A DNA stretch of 64,000 nt. Origin: Mesorhizobium qingshengii (lineage in GTDB: Bacteria > Pseudomonadota > Alphaproteobacteria > Rhizobiales > Rhizobiaceae). The position numbers and the translations under genes were made by a program. The notes beneath the pieces are model-generated. The model made no database searches and had not been told where the DNA came from. It saw nothing but the letters and a program-made list of their open reading frames with translations. Numbering within the stretch: the stretch's first letter is position 1; each line of letters starts with the position of its first letter. The DNA lies in contig NZ_FMXM01000026.1 in assembly GCF_900103325.1 (NCBI RefSeq), positions 1 through 64,000 on the forward strand. Direction: 5' to 3'. Shown one piece after another: positions 26,965 to 34,540 of this stretch.

Positions 26965-28122
26965 ATGCATAATTTTCAACGCAGGGAACTTCTTGTTCAA
27001 GGAAGCGCGGCTCTTGTCGCGATCGCCGCTCTTCATGCCTCGCGTCGCGCTTACGCTTTTCCAACACAGGCGGGCGGGGAAGTTGTTCCGTGGCTGGACC
27101 AGCCGACCGAAAATCCCAATCCGGCGGGTATCAAGACGCAGCTTGTCTGGGAGGATCTGGATAGCTGGATAACGCCAAACGACAAGTTCTTCAGCATCTC
27201 GCATTTCGATCGACCAACGATCGATGAGAAGACCTGGTCCATGAGGATCGAGGGCCTGGTCAAGAAGCCCCTGAAGTTGACGCTCGCCGACATCAGGGCG
27301 CGGCCGCGCCAGGAGGTCGTTTTCACGGTGGAATGCTCGGGCAACCACGGTTTTCCCTTTTTCACCGGCGGCATCGGCAATGCCCGTTGGGCAGGGACGC
27401 CGCTCGCGCCGATCCTCGAGGAAGCCGGTGTTCTGCAAAATGGCATCGAGGTCGTCTTTTTCGGTACTGACGAAAGCGAGATCCCGATACGCGACGTCAA
27501 GATGAAGCAGAATTTCGCGCGCAGCATGTCGCTCGCCGACGCCATGAATCCCGACAATCTGCTCTGCTATGAAATGAACGGCGCCGCCTTGCCGGCGGCC
27601 AATGGTTTCCCGCTGCGGCTCATTGCTCCGGGCTGGTACGGGATCGCCAACGTCAAGTGGCTGAAGCGCATCGAGGTTCGCGACACCCGGTTCATGAGCC
27701 TGCTGATGGCCCGCGACTATGTCACCATCCGGGAGGAGGACCACAATGGCGAGACCGTATGGGCCGAGACCTCGGTGGGCCGGGCGCTGATCAAGTCGGC
27801 ACCCGCGAAGGTCACCCGGAAAGGCTCGGACTACGCCATCGTCGGGGCGGCCTGGGGGGCACCGATCGACCGGGTCGAAGTGCAAATCGATCAAGCGCCT
27901 TGGGCGCCGGCGACCATCGACCACAGCGAGGAGGCCGAACACGCCTGGAAAATCTGGTCCCTGGCATGGGCAAACCCCTCGCCCGGGGAACACACGGTGA
28001 CCTCGCGCGCGGTCAGCACCACGGGACAAATTCAACCCGCGATGGACGATCCCTTGATTGCCAAGAAGCACACATACTGGGAGAGCAATGGCCAGGTGAC
28101 GCGGCACGTCAAGATCGGTTGA
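26965..28122 (+). CDS. Sulfite-oxidase-like molybdopterin enzyme, Tat-exported
   Basis: 385 residues from ATG 26965, with GGGAGG 7 nt upstream. The N-terminus has a twin-arginine type signal (NFQRRELLVQGSAALVAIAA, then AYA). The molybdopterin domain (about 60-260) contains the Mo-ligand cysteine in VFTVECSGNHGFPFF, GNARWAGTPLAPIL, CYEMNGAALPAANGFPLRL and PGWYGIANVKWLKRIEV. The dimerization domain follows (about 270-385). This fits SorA/SoxC-like periplasmic sulfite dehydrogenases. No partner cytochrome gene adjoins, so the electron acceptor is unknown. Substrate sulfite is probable, not proved. Confidence 0.87.
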   Translation: MHNFQRRELLVQGSAALVAIAALHASRRAYAFPTQAGGEVVPWLDQPTENPNPAGIKTQLVWEDLDSWITPNDKFFSISHFDRPTIDEKTWSMRIEGLVKKPLKLTLADIRARPRQEVVFTVECSGNHGFPFFTGGIGNARWAGTPLAPILEEAGVLQNGIEVVFFGTDESEIPIRDVKMKQNFARSMSLADAMNPDNLLCYEMNGAALPAANGFPLRLIAPGWYGIANVKWLKRIEVRDTRFMSLLMARDYVTIREEDHNGETVWAETSVGRALIKSAPAKVTRKGSDYAIVGAAWGAPIDRVEVQIDQAPWAPATIDHSEEAEHAWKIWSLAWANPSPGEHTVTSRAVSTTGQIQPAMDDPLIAKKHTYWESNGQVTRHVKIG

Positions 28123-28169
28123 GAAGCCAAAGCGCCGGCAAGCCCGCGGGAGGCCGGCGAAGCGGCGAA

Positions 28170-28203
28170 AATTGTCATGCCGTCGCCGCGCGGCATGACA
28201 ATT
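28170..28203. terminator. Perfect 13-bp hairpin between convergent genes
   Basis: AATTGTCATGCCG and CGGCATGACAATT pair fully around an 8-nt loop. It lies between the molybdoenzyme stop (28122) and the globin stop (28234), so it probably ends both transcripts, although the U-run is short. Confidence 0.6.
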
Positions 28204-28233
28204 CGGGCGTCGTCACATCGTGCGCGCCAGCCC

Positions 28234-28659
28234 TCACGCCGCGAGCTGGACCTCGCGGGCGGCCGTGATCATGACACTCGCGAGCAAGCCGTAGGCTGCC
28301 GCCCAGGCCTCGCGCACCGCCGGCGTAAAAGCGGGGCCGAGGCCGGCCGCCAGTGTCTCGATCAGCGCTTGCCCGACGATCGGGTAATGATGCTCTTCGA
28401 CACCGTAGCCGACGTGACGCTTGGCGAGTTCGCGCACGATGGGCAGGATGGTGTCGGCACGATCCAGTCCATGCACGACGAAGCCCAGGCTCGCCATCAG
28501 CTTGGCGCCTTGCTTGGTCATGTCCCTCACCGGAAACAGGGCCCGAAGGTTCCCGTCGATGGCGAACAGGCGTTCATAGAACAGGGCCGCGGCGGCCGCG
28601 CGTATCGGGACGACTTCACGAAAACTATCCTGGACAAGTCTGATCTGGTCGGGCGTCAT
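28234..28659 (-). CDS. Single-domain globin (flavohemoglobin/Vgb-like)
   Basis: 141 residues forming one globin domain: TPDQIRLVQDSF (helix A), AAALFYERLFAIDGNLRALF (B/C/E region), LMASLGFVVHGLD, and the proximal His in LAKRHVGYGV followed by YPIVGQALIETLAAGLG and AWAAAYGLLASVMI. No reductase domain follows, so it is a Vitreoscilla-hemoglobin-type oxygen or NO binder needing separate reduction. ATG 28659 has GAGGAG 8 nt upstream. Transcribed alone. Confidence 0.92.
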   Translation of the reverse strand: MTPDQIRLVQDSFREVVPIRAAAAALFYERLFAIDGNLRALFPVRDMTKQGAKLMASLGFVVHGLDRADTILPIVRELAKRHVGYGVEEHHYPIVGQALIETLAAGLGPAFTPAVREAWAAAYGLLASVMITAAREVQLAA

Positions 28660-28845
28660 CGGCGCGCTCCTCTGGTGGCCTCGGTGAGCCGCGACCATCC
28701 TCCCGGAGTGTTTCGCATGCATGTCGCCAGTCGCGCCCAGGCGTTTCAGTTCGGTCTCGATCTGGTTTCAGGTTGCATTATCGTTCACCGCCAGGGCTGG
28801 GCCTCACGTCACCGAACCCTTCCGGCTCGCCATCCGCCAGCCGCC

Positions 28846-28995
28846 TCAATGCCGCTTGAAATACTGCACCTCTCGCTCGTGCTTCTCGGCCGCCTCGCGG
28901 GTCTCGAACGTGCCGAGGTTGCGCCGCTTGCCGGTCTTTTCGTCCTTCTTGCGCGAATAGAGGCGGTATTTCCCGTCCTTGAGTTTCCTGATCAT
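28846..28995 (-). CDS. Small basic protein of 49 residues, unknown function
   Basis: The − strand from ATG 28995 encodes IRKLKDGKYRLYSRKKD then EKTGKRRNLGTFETREAAE and KHEREVQYFKRH. It is very basic, with the beta-turn pattern YRLYSRKKDEKTGK like a single-stranded AP2- or integrase-arm-like fold; that is a guess. Similar small proteins are common in rhizobia. It lies 20 nt after the DUF2934 gene, probably in one operon. A broken copy is at 23668-23800. Confidence 0.75.
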   Translation of the reverse strand: MIRKLKDGKYRLYSRKKDEKTGKRRNLGTFETREAAEKHEREVQYFKRH

Positions 28996-29015
28996 CTCGC
29001 TCTCCCAGCTCCTGG

Positions 29016-29333
29016 CTAAGACCGCCGCTTGCCCTTGAGGTTGCGGGCGGCCTGCTCAGTCGCGGCGCGGTCGCTGCCCAGCCTGTCGAGCAGTTCCTGC
29101 GCCTCGTCGCCGGATATGCCGGTGCGCACCGCCAGTTCCTCGACGGTGAGCACGTCGGAGCTGGCGATCTCGCGGGTTTGCGGCAGCGCATCGTCGGCCG
29201 TCAGCGGCAGCGCCGCCTCCCTGTCGATCTCGGCCGCGGCCTGGTACCAGTGCCGTTCCGGATCGCCACCGCCGTCGCGTTCCCACAGTTCGTATGCGCG
29301 CTTCTGGATCTTCTCGTGCCGGTCGTCGCCCAT
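29016..29333 (-). CDS. DUF2934 family protein
   Basis: 105 residues. The N-terminal DUF2934 helix pair is HEKIQKRAYELWERDGGGDPE then RHWYQAAAEIDRE. The C-terminal part (SSDVLTVEELAVRTGISGDEA and QELLDRLGSDRAATEQAARNL) looks like a small helical recognition domain. ATG 29333 is 7 nt after AAAGGAGG. An ATG at 29339 is only 1 nt from it and less likely. Function unknown. Partial copies at 23797-23904 and 30774-30838 show that this gene has been duplicated locally. Confidence 0.85.
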   Translation of the reverse strand: MGDDRHEKIQKRAYELWERDGGGDPERHWYQAAAEIDREAALPLTADDALPQTREIASSDVLTVEELAVRTGISGDEAQELLDRLGSDRAATEQAARNLKGKRRS

Positions 29334-29470
29334 GGTCATTCCTCCTTTGCGTCAGGGAAGAACGCCGCACCAATCCGAACGATCCAAAACATTTGCGTGA
29401 TCGTTGGGTTGGTCGGGCCTACGTCTTGCGGTCCGCTCAAACCGGCGGCCTCCGATGGCCGCGAGATGAT

Positions 29471-29497
29471 CCAGGCGGCGGGCTCGCCGCCGCCTGG
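29471..29497 (-). terminator. Hairpin downstream of the first DUF680 gene
   Basis: CCAGGCGGCG and CGCCGCCTGG pair around a 7-nt loop. A second hairpin GCCGGCC/GGCCGGC lies at about 29500-29518, nearer the stop at 29526. Placement suits a transcription stop, but the U-run is missing. Confidence 0.4.
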
Positions 29498-29525
29498 ATG
29501 CCGGCCGTGGCGGCCGGCTTTGTCG

Positions 29526-29771
29526 TCAGCGTCCCCAGATGCCCTGGCCATAACCCGGCGCAGGCATGTCGGAGTGTGAATTTTCACCCGCCGCGCTGTT
29601 GGTGATGCTCTTTGTGACGCCCAGGTCGACCGCGCCGCCGGACACCATCGAATGGGTGGTCGGATAGCCGCCGGCGGCAGGGATATAGTCCGAGCCAAAG
29701 CGGTCGCTGCCGGCAAAAGCCATGCCGGAGGCAACCAAAAGCGTGGCAAGGCTAAGAACGATCTTCTTCAT
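29526..29771 (-). CDS. DUF680-type small secreted protein (1 of 3)
   Basis: 81 residues. The signal peptide KKIVLSLATLLVASGMAFA is followed by the family start GSDRFGSD, a Gly/Ser-rich middle, and the end motif YGQGIWGR. This family is typical of Mesorhizobium and of unknown function. Compare the two adjacent paralogs at 34046-34261 and 34304-34540, which share AGSDHFGS/ASDHG starts and WG endings. Confidence 0.85.
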   Translation of the reverse strand: MKKIVLSLATLLVASGMAFAGSDRFGSDYIPAAGGYPTTHSMVSGGAVDLGVTKSITNSAAGENSHSDMPAPGYGQGIWGR

Positions 29772-30235
29772 TTCAAGTCTCCATCATCTTTGAAAGTTGA
29801 CATTTGGCCTCGACGCGCCGCCCGCACCGCGTTCATGAGGCCGTCTCTTCATGCTCTTGGGGCGAAACCGACCAACCGCCATCCCCACAGGATTTGCGGC
29901 GGCAGGCCGTTCAGCGCACGGTCGTCTTGGTCCGGTCGTGCGCTGTCGGCCGCTTCATAGGGACGTGGTGTTTGCGCGGACGTGGTAGCCGGCGTGGTAA
30001 GAAGCACCGCAAGTGTGGGATTTTGCGTGGAATGCGGCCGGGACGCGCGGTGCGCCCGAGCCGCGAGAGAAGGCGAATGCCTCGTCACAGCCATCTCGTC
30101 CTGTTGCGCGCGAGCAACAGGCTCCGGATTTCGGAGAACCGCACAGGATCCGGATTTACCTCCCGTTGACAGGCAAAGCGTCCCCATGCGGCATTGCGTT
30201 AAGGGTTTGCTAGCAATTGCCAGTGGGAGGGGTAA
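29772..30235. other. 464-bp divergent intergenic region; no gene seen
   Basis: Between the DUF680 gene and the porin-signature gene. TTGACA at 30166-30171 could be a -35 for the latter, but no matching -10 is visible. GGGAGG at 30226-30231 serves the GTG at 30236. Confidence 0.35.
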
Positions 30236-30733
30236 GTGGTCGGGATCAATCGTTACATGTTGCTTGCGGTTCTGTCGGGAACGGTTGGCGCCGTTACGCC
30301 TGGCTTTGCTCAGCCGGTCGAGTACGTGAGAGTCTGTTCGATCTACGGCGCGCAATACTACTACAGCCCGGGTACGGACACTTGCATAAACGCCAACACT
30401 GGTGTGACCAAGAGGCAAACCGAGAACGGCACGGTAACGTCCAAGACCGCGCTGGCACAGAGCGTCGAAGACATCGACAACCGTGTCGCTCGCGCCTTCG
30501 AAAACTCCTCGATCGCCGCGGCGTTGACCAGCCCTGACCTGGTCGCCGGCGAGCATTTTGGCGTGCGCGTCAACTGGGGTAACGCCGGCATGTCCAATGC
30601 GATGGGCTTGACGGGGGCGGCGGTTCTTGGCGAGGGCCTTTTTGCGGGCGGCGGCCGGCTGACAGGAACGGCTGGCGTCGCATTCGCCGGTCACAGCGTT
30701 GGCGGAAATGCAGGCTTGCAGCTTACCTGGTAG
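30236..30733 (+). CDS. Exported protein with rhizobial porin signature and YadA-like end
   Basis: 165 residues, GTG start. The signal peptide ends at GFAQ. The mature N-terminus YVRVCSIYGAQYYYSPGTDTC copies the disulfide loop of Rhizobiales porins (VCSxYGxxFxYIPGTDTC). A helical stretch with SVEDIDNRVARAFENS follows. The C-terminal 70 residues are Gly-rich beta strands (VRVNWGNAGMSNAMGLTGAAVLG; AGVAFAGHSVGGNAGLQLTW) ending in the aromatic residue typical of outer-membrane anchors. Far too short for a 16-strand porin. It may assemble as a trimeric YadA-like barrel; that is inference. Confidence 0.7.
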   Translation: MVGINRYMLLAVLSGTVGAVTPGFAQPVEYVRVCSIYGAQYYYSPGTDTCINANTGVTKRQTENGTVTSKTALAQSVEDIDNRVARAFENSSIAAALTSPDLVAGEHFGVRVNWGNAGMSNAMGLTGAAVLGEGLFAGGGRLTGTAGVAFAGHSVGGNAGLQLTW

Positions 30734-30773
30734 TTGATTTTTCTGGTTCCCGCTCAAGGGCTCCAGTCATCAC

Positions 30774-30838
30774 TCACACCGCCGCGCGGTCTCCGCCCAG
30801 CCAGTCGAGCAGTTCCTGTGCCTCGTCGCCCGCCTGCG
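30774..30838 (-). pseudogene. Second DUF2934 gene fragment
   Basis: GDEAQELLDWLGGDRAAV plus stop on the − strand matches GDEAQELLDRLGSDRAAT of the gene at 29016-29333. The core (30785-30830) agrees at 42 of 46 bases by hand count. No start and no flanking similarity. Confidence 0.7.
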
Positions 30839-30901
30839 GCCAACCTGCCAGCGAAATGCTGCCCGCCGCCCGCACCGGCGATGGCAAGCAGCAGGCGGCG
30901 C

Positions 30902-31516
30902 CTACTCGCACTGGCGCCTGGGCCCGCCGGTGTAGGGCTGGTAGCTGTTGTCTTCAGGTCGGTAAGAGCGGTAGCGGCTGAAGCAGGATTCGACGTGGTC
31001 GGCGGAAACCTCCGCCGTGGCGATCAGAGGGGCGGCGCCCCCCTCGACATAGCCGGCTTCGGTGGACGGCCGAGCGGCCTGGCCGACGGCGCCGGCGTCG
31101 AGATAGGGCGAGATGCAGGGGCGCGGCTCCCCGCTATAGGACATGTAGCTGTTGTCGTCCGGATTGTAGGAGCGGTAGCGGCTCGCGCACCAGCTGACAT
31201 GGGAAGCCGGCAGCCCGGCCTGCTCCTCGCCCGCCGCGGGCGTCACCGCGCCTATCACGGTTGGGTCGGGCGGCACCGCCTGCGCCCTGGCAGCGGCATC
31301 AGGCGCCGCGGGGGGCGCGGCGGCCACTCGCTCCAGGCCCTGCGCTGCCTTGTCCACTGGCTGCGCACCCTTGGTCCACAGCTCGGCGACGCTGTCGGCG
31401 GGCCTTGCCTGATGCGAGGGCTTGGCGACCAGCAGCCAGGCAGCGAAGGCCAGCCCGCTGGCGAACACCGCGAGGGTCAGCGCGAAGCCGCTGACCAGTG
31501 CCAAAATCGCTTTCAT
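30902..31516 (-). CDS. BA14K-type protein with two repeats
   Basis: 204 residues. An N-terminal hydrophobic signal/anchor (KAILALVSGFALTLAVFASG, LAFAAWLLVA) is followed by a Pro/Ala-rich spacer. Two BA14K-like units follow: HVSWCASRYRSYNPDDNSYM then YSGEPRPC, and HVESCFSRYRSYRPEDNSYQ then YTGGPRRQC. BA14K is a lectin-like immunoreactive protein of Brucella, and the family usually has one copy. ATG 31516 has AAGGAG 6 nt upstream. Cell-surface or periplasmic; role unknown. Confidence 0.85.
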   Translation of the reverse strand: MKAILALVSGFALTLAVFASGLAFAAWLLVAKPSHQARPADSVAELWTKGAQPVDKAAQGLERVAAAPPAAPDAAARAQAVPPDPTVIGAVTPAAGEEQAGLPASHVSWCASRYRSYNPDDNSYMSYSGEPRPCISPYLDAGAVGQAARPSTEAGYVEGGAAPLIATAEVSADHVESCFSRYRSYRPEDNSYQPYTGGPRRQCE

Positions 31517-31644
31517 CCCACACTCCTTGAGCCTCAGCCAATAGAATGCGGGGCATCGCAACTGGTTCCGGCAAGCGAGCGTGTGGCGAGGATGGCGCCT
31601 GCTCGCTCGGCACGGCGATGCGCCAGGCCGCGAGGCTCAGCCCC

Positions 31645-32169
31645 TCAAACCGGCAGCCTCACGTCCCCCAGGGACATCCGGTTCTCCGCCGCCAGCAGCG
31701 CCGCCACCATCTCCTTGTCGCGCCGCCGCTGCCGCAGGATGCCAGCGACCAGCCTGTCGAGCGAGAACTTGCCGGCGCCGGCGATCGCCAGCACGAACAT
31801 GCCACCGGCGATGGCCAGGTCCTTTTCGAAATGCAGCAGTTCGTTCTGGCTGGCGAAGTTGGTGTGGAACAGCGTGGCCGTTGCCAGACAAAACAAGCCA
31901 AGCCCAATGGCGCCGAGCCGCGTCAGCAGGCCTGTGGCGACGCAGAGCCCTGCCCCCAGTTGCAGCGCGATTGTGGCGACAAACAGCGGCAGGCCGACGC
32001 CTAAAGCGGCCATCGCCTTGGCGGCGCCGTCGAAATGAGTGGCCAGCGTCACGCCCTCATGCAGGAAGATAAGGGAAAGCAGCAGCCGGCCGCCCAGCAG
32101 GGTCACGTCGCTAACGTGGTGCCTGCTGGCGAGGAGGTGCAGCTTCGCGGCGAATTCGGTCAGTGTCAT
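31645..32169 (-). CDS. DoxX-family membrane protein
   Basis: 174 residues with four helices: LLGGRLLLSLIFLHEGVTLA, LPLFVATIALQLGAGLCVA, LGAIGLGLFCLATATLFHT and AIAGGMFVLAIAGAGKFSLD. The layout HEG...F and KD-AIAGGM matches DoxX/SURF4-like proteins, linked to quinone or thiol redox protection. The C-terminal tail of about 40 basic residues is unremarkable. Monocistronic by spacing. Confidence 0.88.
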   Translation of the reverse strand: MTLTEFAAKLHLLASRHHVSDVTLLGGRLLLSLIFLHEGVTLATHFDGAAKAMAALGVGLPLFVATIALQLGAGLCVATGLLTRLGAIGLGLFCLATATLFHTNFASQNELLHFEKDLAIAGGMFVLAIAGAGKFSLDRLVAGILRQRRRDKEMVAALLAAENRMSLGDVRLPV

Positions 32170-32239
32170 GGTCAGGCTCCAATTCTGCTAACAGGCAGGC
32201 GCCGCGCCCGGCCGGACGCACGCAATGGCGCTGCAACGT

Positions 32240-32420
32240 CCGATCCTCGAAAGGGTGGAGCCGGCGGAGGGAGAGACGCCGGCTCCGGTTTTTGGGCGCC
32301 AGCCACGGGCGCCCAAAAATACGGTGCGTTGGGTCCGGGCTTGGCGCCAAGGCCCCAACTCCGTCTCGGGGCGAGCCACGGGTCTCGCCCGTCCTTCGGA
32401 CCCCCCACGTCCGTGGGGGG
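32240..32420. repeat. Hairpin-rich intergenic mosaic repeat
   Basis: Three elements are packed together: GAGCCGGC...GCCGGCTC (about 32257-32284); a perfect 12-bp palindrome TTTTTGGGCGCC/GGCGCCCAAAAA at 32289-32319; and, at about 32368-32415, the inverted copy of the 14.4-kb unit (GGGGCGAGCCACGGG then CCGTCCTTCGGACCCCCCAC). The second has its T-run before the stem rather than after, so it is not a normal terminator. Confidence 0.55.
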
Positions 32421-32433
32421 AGAGGAGACGGCC

Positions 32434-32913
32434 TTACTTCGTCACTTTGGTGTCGATGGCCTTTTGCAGGTCCGAAAGCTCCTCGCAGCCTGCCGGGCAG
32501 AGTTTTTCGAGCGACGCGAGCTGCTCCTTGGCCTTGGGCATGTCGCCGGTTTCGACATAGAGCTCGCCCAGATATTCGCGGGCGGCCTTGTGGTCGGGCT
32601 TCAGCTCCAGCGCCTTGGTGTAGTAGGTGAGCGCCGTCTTGTAATCGCCGGTCTTGCGCAGCGTGAAGCCGAGCAGATTGTAGACGTCGGGCTGCTGCGT
32701 GTCCTGCGCCAGGTCGCGCAGCTCGGCCAGCGCGCCCTGGTAGTCCTTGGCCTCGATCTTGGCCTTGACGGCGGTGAGATCGGGCGCGTCGCCGCCCTCG
32801 ATGTTGTCGACCGCATAGGCCGGCATGACGGCAGCGACGGGAACCACGGTCAGCACGGCAACGGCGCCGAGCAGGCCGAACAAGGCATTTCTGCCAAAAA
32901 GGGAAGGTTTCAT
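32434..32913 (-). CDS. Exported TPR protein
   Basis: 159 residues. The signal peptide (NALFGLLGAVAVLTVVPVAA, then PAYA) is followed by about three tetratricopeptide repeats: DLTAVKAKIEAKDYQGALAE, PDVYNLLGFTLRKTGDYKTA then LTYYTKALELKPDHKAA, and EYLGELYVETGDMPKAKEQL. The tail has CPAGCEELSDLQKAI with two Cys. Likely a periplasmic protein-binding scaffold. It lies 31 bp downstream of the metallo-hydrolase, in the same orientation, probably one transcript. Confidence 0.85.
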   Translation of the reverse strand: MKPSLFGRNALFGLLGAVAVLTVVPVAAVMPAYAVDNIEGGDAPDLTAVKAKIEAKDYQGALAELRDLAQDTQQPDVYNLLGFTLRKTGDYKTALTYYTKALELKPDHKAAREYLGELYVETGDMPKAKEQLASLEKLCPAGCEELSDLQKAIDTKVTK

Positions 32914-32944
32914 TGTCTTTCTCGCTTGGGTTGGGAGCTCACGC

Positions 32945-33916
32945 TCATATTTGAACCGGAGTGAAGCCGTATGCCTTGCCGTCCTTGACGAAGGTGCCGG
33001 TGCCCGGGAACGGGAAGTGCGAACCGGAAATCCGGATGTTGTCGGCAATCACCCGGTCGATGATCTTGTGGCGCGTGGTGATCGCCGTCGGCCCATCCTG
33101 GTCGTAGGCGCCCTGCCACTCCGGATGCGGCGCCAGAAGTGCGGGCACATACATGGTGTCGGCCGAGATCATGATCTGCTCCTTGCCGGAGTTGGCGAGA
33201 TACACCGAGTGGCCGGGCGTGTGGCCGGGGGCGGCGATGATCTGGATGCCGGGCGCCACCTCGGCGCCGTCCTCGACCAGCTTCCAGTTCTTCCATTTCG
33301 GGAAGTTCTCGGCGATGCGCTTGCCCGCCGGCTTGCGCCCCTCGGGCAGCTTGGCCAGCCGGCCGGGATCGGTCCACCAATTGTATTCGGTGGCGTTGAC
33401 GATCAGCTCGGCATTCGGGAACACCGGCGCGTTGGTGCCCTTCTCCATCAGGCCCCAGACATGGTCGGGATGGAAGTGCGAGATCATGATGGTGTCGATC
33501 GCCTTGTAGTCGATGCCGGCGGCGGCCATGTTGGCCGGCAGATGCGTGGCGTTGGTCTGCCACTGGCCGACGCCCGAGCCGGCATCCATCATGATCAGCT
33601 TGCCGTTCATCTTGAGCACGACGACGGTGAGCGGGATGGGCATGAAGTCGGTGGTCAGCCCCGCCTTGGCAAGCGCCGCCTTGGTGTCGTCGACCGAGGC
33701 ATTCTTGATGAAGGCCGGGTCGTGGGGCTTCTTCCAGATGCCGTCATAGATGGCGGTGATCTCGATATCGCCGACCTTGTATTTGTAGAATCCGACGGTG
33801 GGCTCCAGCGGGGTTTCGGCGAAGGCCGGACGGGTGAATTCCAGCTTCCCGGCAAGGCCGAAGGCGGCAGCGGCGGCGGCGGATTGAAGCACTGTGCGGC
33901 GTGTCATGCTGAACAT
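32945..33916 (-). CDS. Tat-exported metallo-beta-lactamase-fold hydrolase
   Basis: 323 residues. Twin-arginine signal MTRRTVLQSAAAAAAFGLAG. The fold's metal motif is SHFHPDHVWG (HxHxDH), with later ligands in PGHTPGHSVY, SADTMY and GSHFPFPGTG. LIMMDAGSG is the strand before it. Similar to periplasmic lactonase/quorum-quenching-type and alkylsulfatase-like hydrolases of rhizobia, but no substrate can be assigned. ATG 33916 has GAGGAG 8 nt upstream; ATG 33907 is possible. Operon with the TPR protein. Confidence 0.88.
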   Translation of the reverse strand: MFSMTRRTVLQSAAAAAAFGLAGKLEFTRPAFAETPLEPTVGFYKYKVGDIEITAIYDGIWKKPHDPAFIKNASVDDTKAALAKAGLTTDFMPIPLTVVVLKMNGKLIMMDAGSGVGQWQTNATHLPANMAAAGIDYKAIDTIMISHFHPDHVWGLMEKGTNAPVFPNAELIVNATEYNWWTDPGRLAKLPEGRKPAGKRIAENFPKWKNWKLVEDGAEVAPGIQIIAAPGHTPGHSVYLANSGKEQIMISADTMYVPALLAPHPEWQGAYDQDGPTAITTRHKIIDRVIADNIRISGSHFPFPGTGTFVKDGKAYGFTPVQI

Positions 33917-33962
33917 GGGTTTTCTCCTCTGTTGAGTGGTGGCTAAAGTCGCGAAGGAAATG

Positions 33963-33990
33963 ACGGAGGGCCAAGCCCCTGGCCCTCCGT
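33963..33990 (-). terminator. Intrinsic-terminator-like hairpin after the second DUF680 gene
   Basis: ACGGAGGGCCA pairs perfectly with TGGCCCTCCGT around a 6-nt loop. On the − strand it is followed by TCATTTCC. It lies between the DUF680 stop (34046) and the metallo-hydrolase start. Confidence 0.55.
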
Positions 33991-34045
33991 CGCTGATTGC
34001 GGATTGGGGCGAGCACGGTCGGGATCCGGCGCCGACCCCATGAAC

Positions 34046-34261
34046 TCAGTTGCCCCAGATGCCCTGGCCGGGTTCCTGCGCATCAGATTTCGTCGTCGCC
34101 TGCATGCCGTGGCGGACCATGTCCGACTTGCGGATCGACGCGGTCGTGGTGGTGTCGACGGCCGTCTGGCTGGCGGCCTGCGAACCAAAATGGTCGCTGC
34201 CGGCAAAGGCGCTGGTGGTGGCGATCAGGATGGCGGCGGCGATGAGAGCGATGTTTTTCAT
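34046..34261 (-). CDS. DUF680-type small secreted protein (2 of 3)
   Basis: 71 residues. The signal peptide KNIALIAAAILIATTSAFA is followed by GSDHFGSQ, a Thr-rich stretch (TAVDTTTTASIRKSD) and the end GQGIWGN. AGGAACC precedes ATG 34261. It is next to the third paralog, 42 nt apart, in tandem. Function unknown. Confidence 0.85.
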   Translation of the reverse strand: MKNIALIAAAILIATTSAFAGSDHFGSQAASQTAVDTTTTASIRKSDMVRHGMQATTKSDAQEPGQGIWGN

Positions 34262-34303
34262 GTCGATGGTTCCTGTTTCTTGAGAAATCGCTTGAAGGCG
34301 CGC

Positions 34304-34540
34304 TCAGCGGCCCCAGAGGCTGTCGTTGTTGTGCCGGGTGATGATGTCCTGGACCGACCCCTGGCTCGGGCCGGTCGTCACCTTGGTGTCGACGTTCTGG
34401 CGCGTGGGGATCGAGGCCGTGGCATTGGTGTCGACGGAAGCGACCGGCTGGTTGGCATTGTTGGCGCCGTGGTCGCTGGCGGTGAAGGCAGAGCTTGCGG
34501 CAAGCAACATCGCAGCCGCGCTGAGTGCGAGCTTGTTCAT
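34304..34540 (-). CDS. DUF680-type small secreted protein (3 of 3)
   Basis: 78 residues from ATG 34540, with AAGGAC upstream. Signal peptide NKLALSAAAMLLAASSAFT, then ASDHGANN, VDTNATASIPTRQNVDT and the end DSLWGR. VDTNATASI matches VDTTTTASI of its neighbor, showing recent tandem duplication. Upstream DNA (34541-34874) separates it from the NRPS gene on the other strand. Confidence 0.82.
   Translation of the reverse strand: MNKLALSAAAMLLAASSAFTASDHGANNANQPVASVDTNATASIPTRQNVDTKVTTGPSQGSVQDIITRHNNDSLWGR

Noticed and set aside
30166..30171. TTGACA as -35 of the porin-signature gene
   Set aside because: No acceptable -10 at 16-18 bp.
32289..32319. Intrinsic terminator with TTTTT
   Set aside because: The T-run precedes the stem and A-run follows on both strands, the reverse of a terminator; listed as part of a repeat instead.
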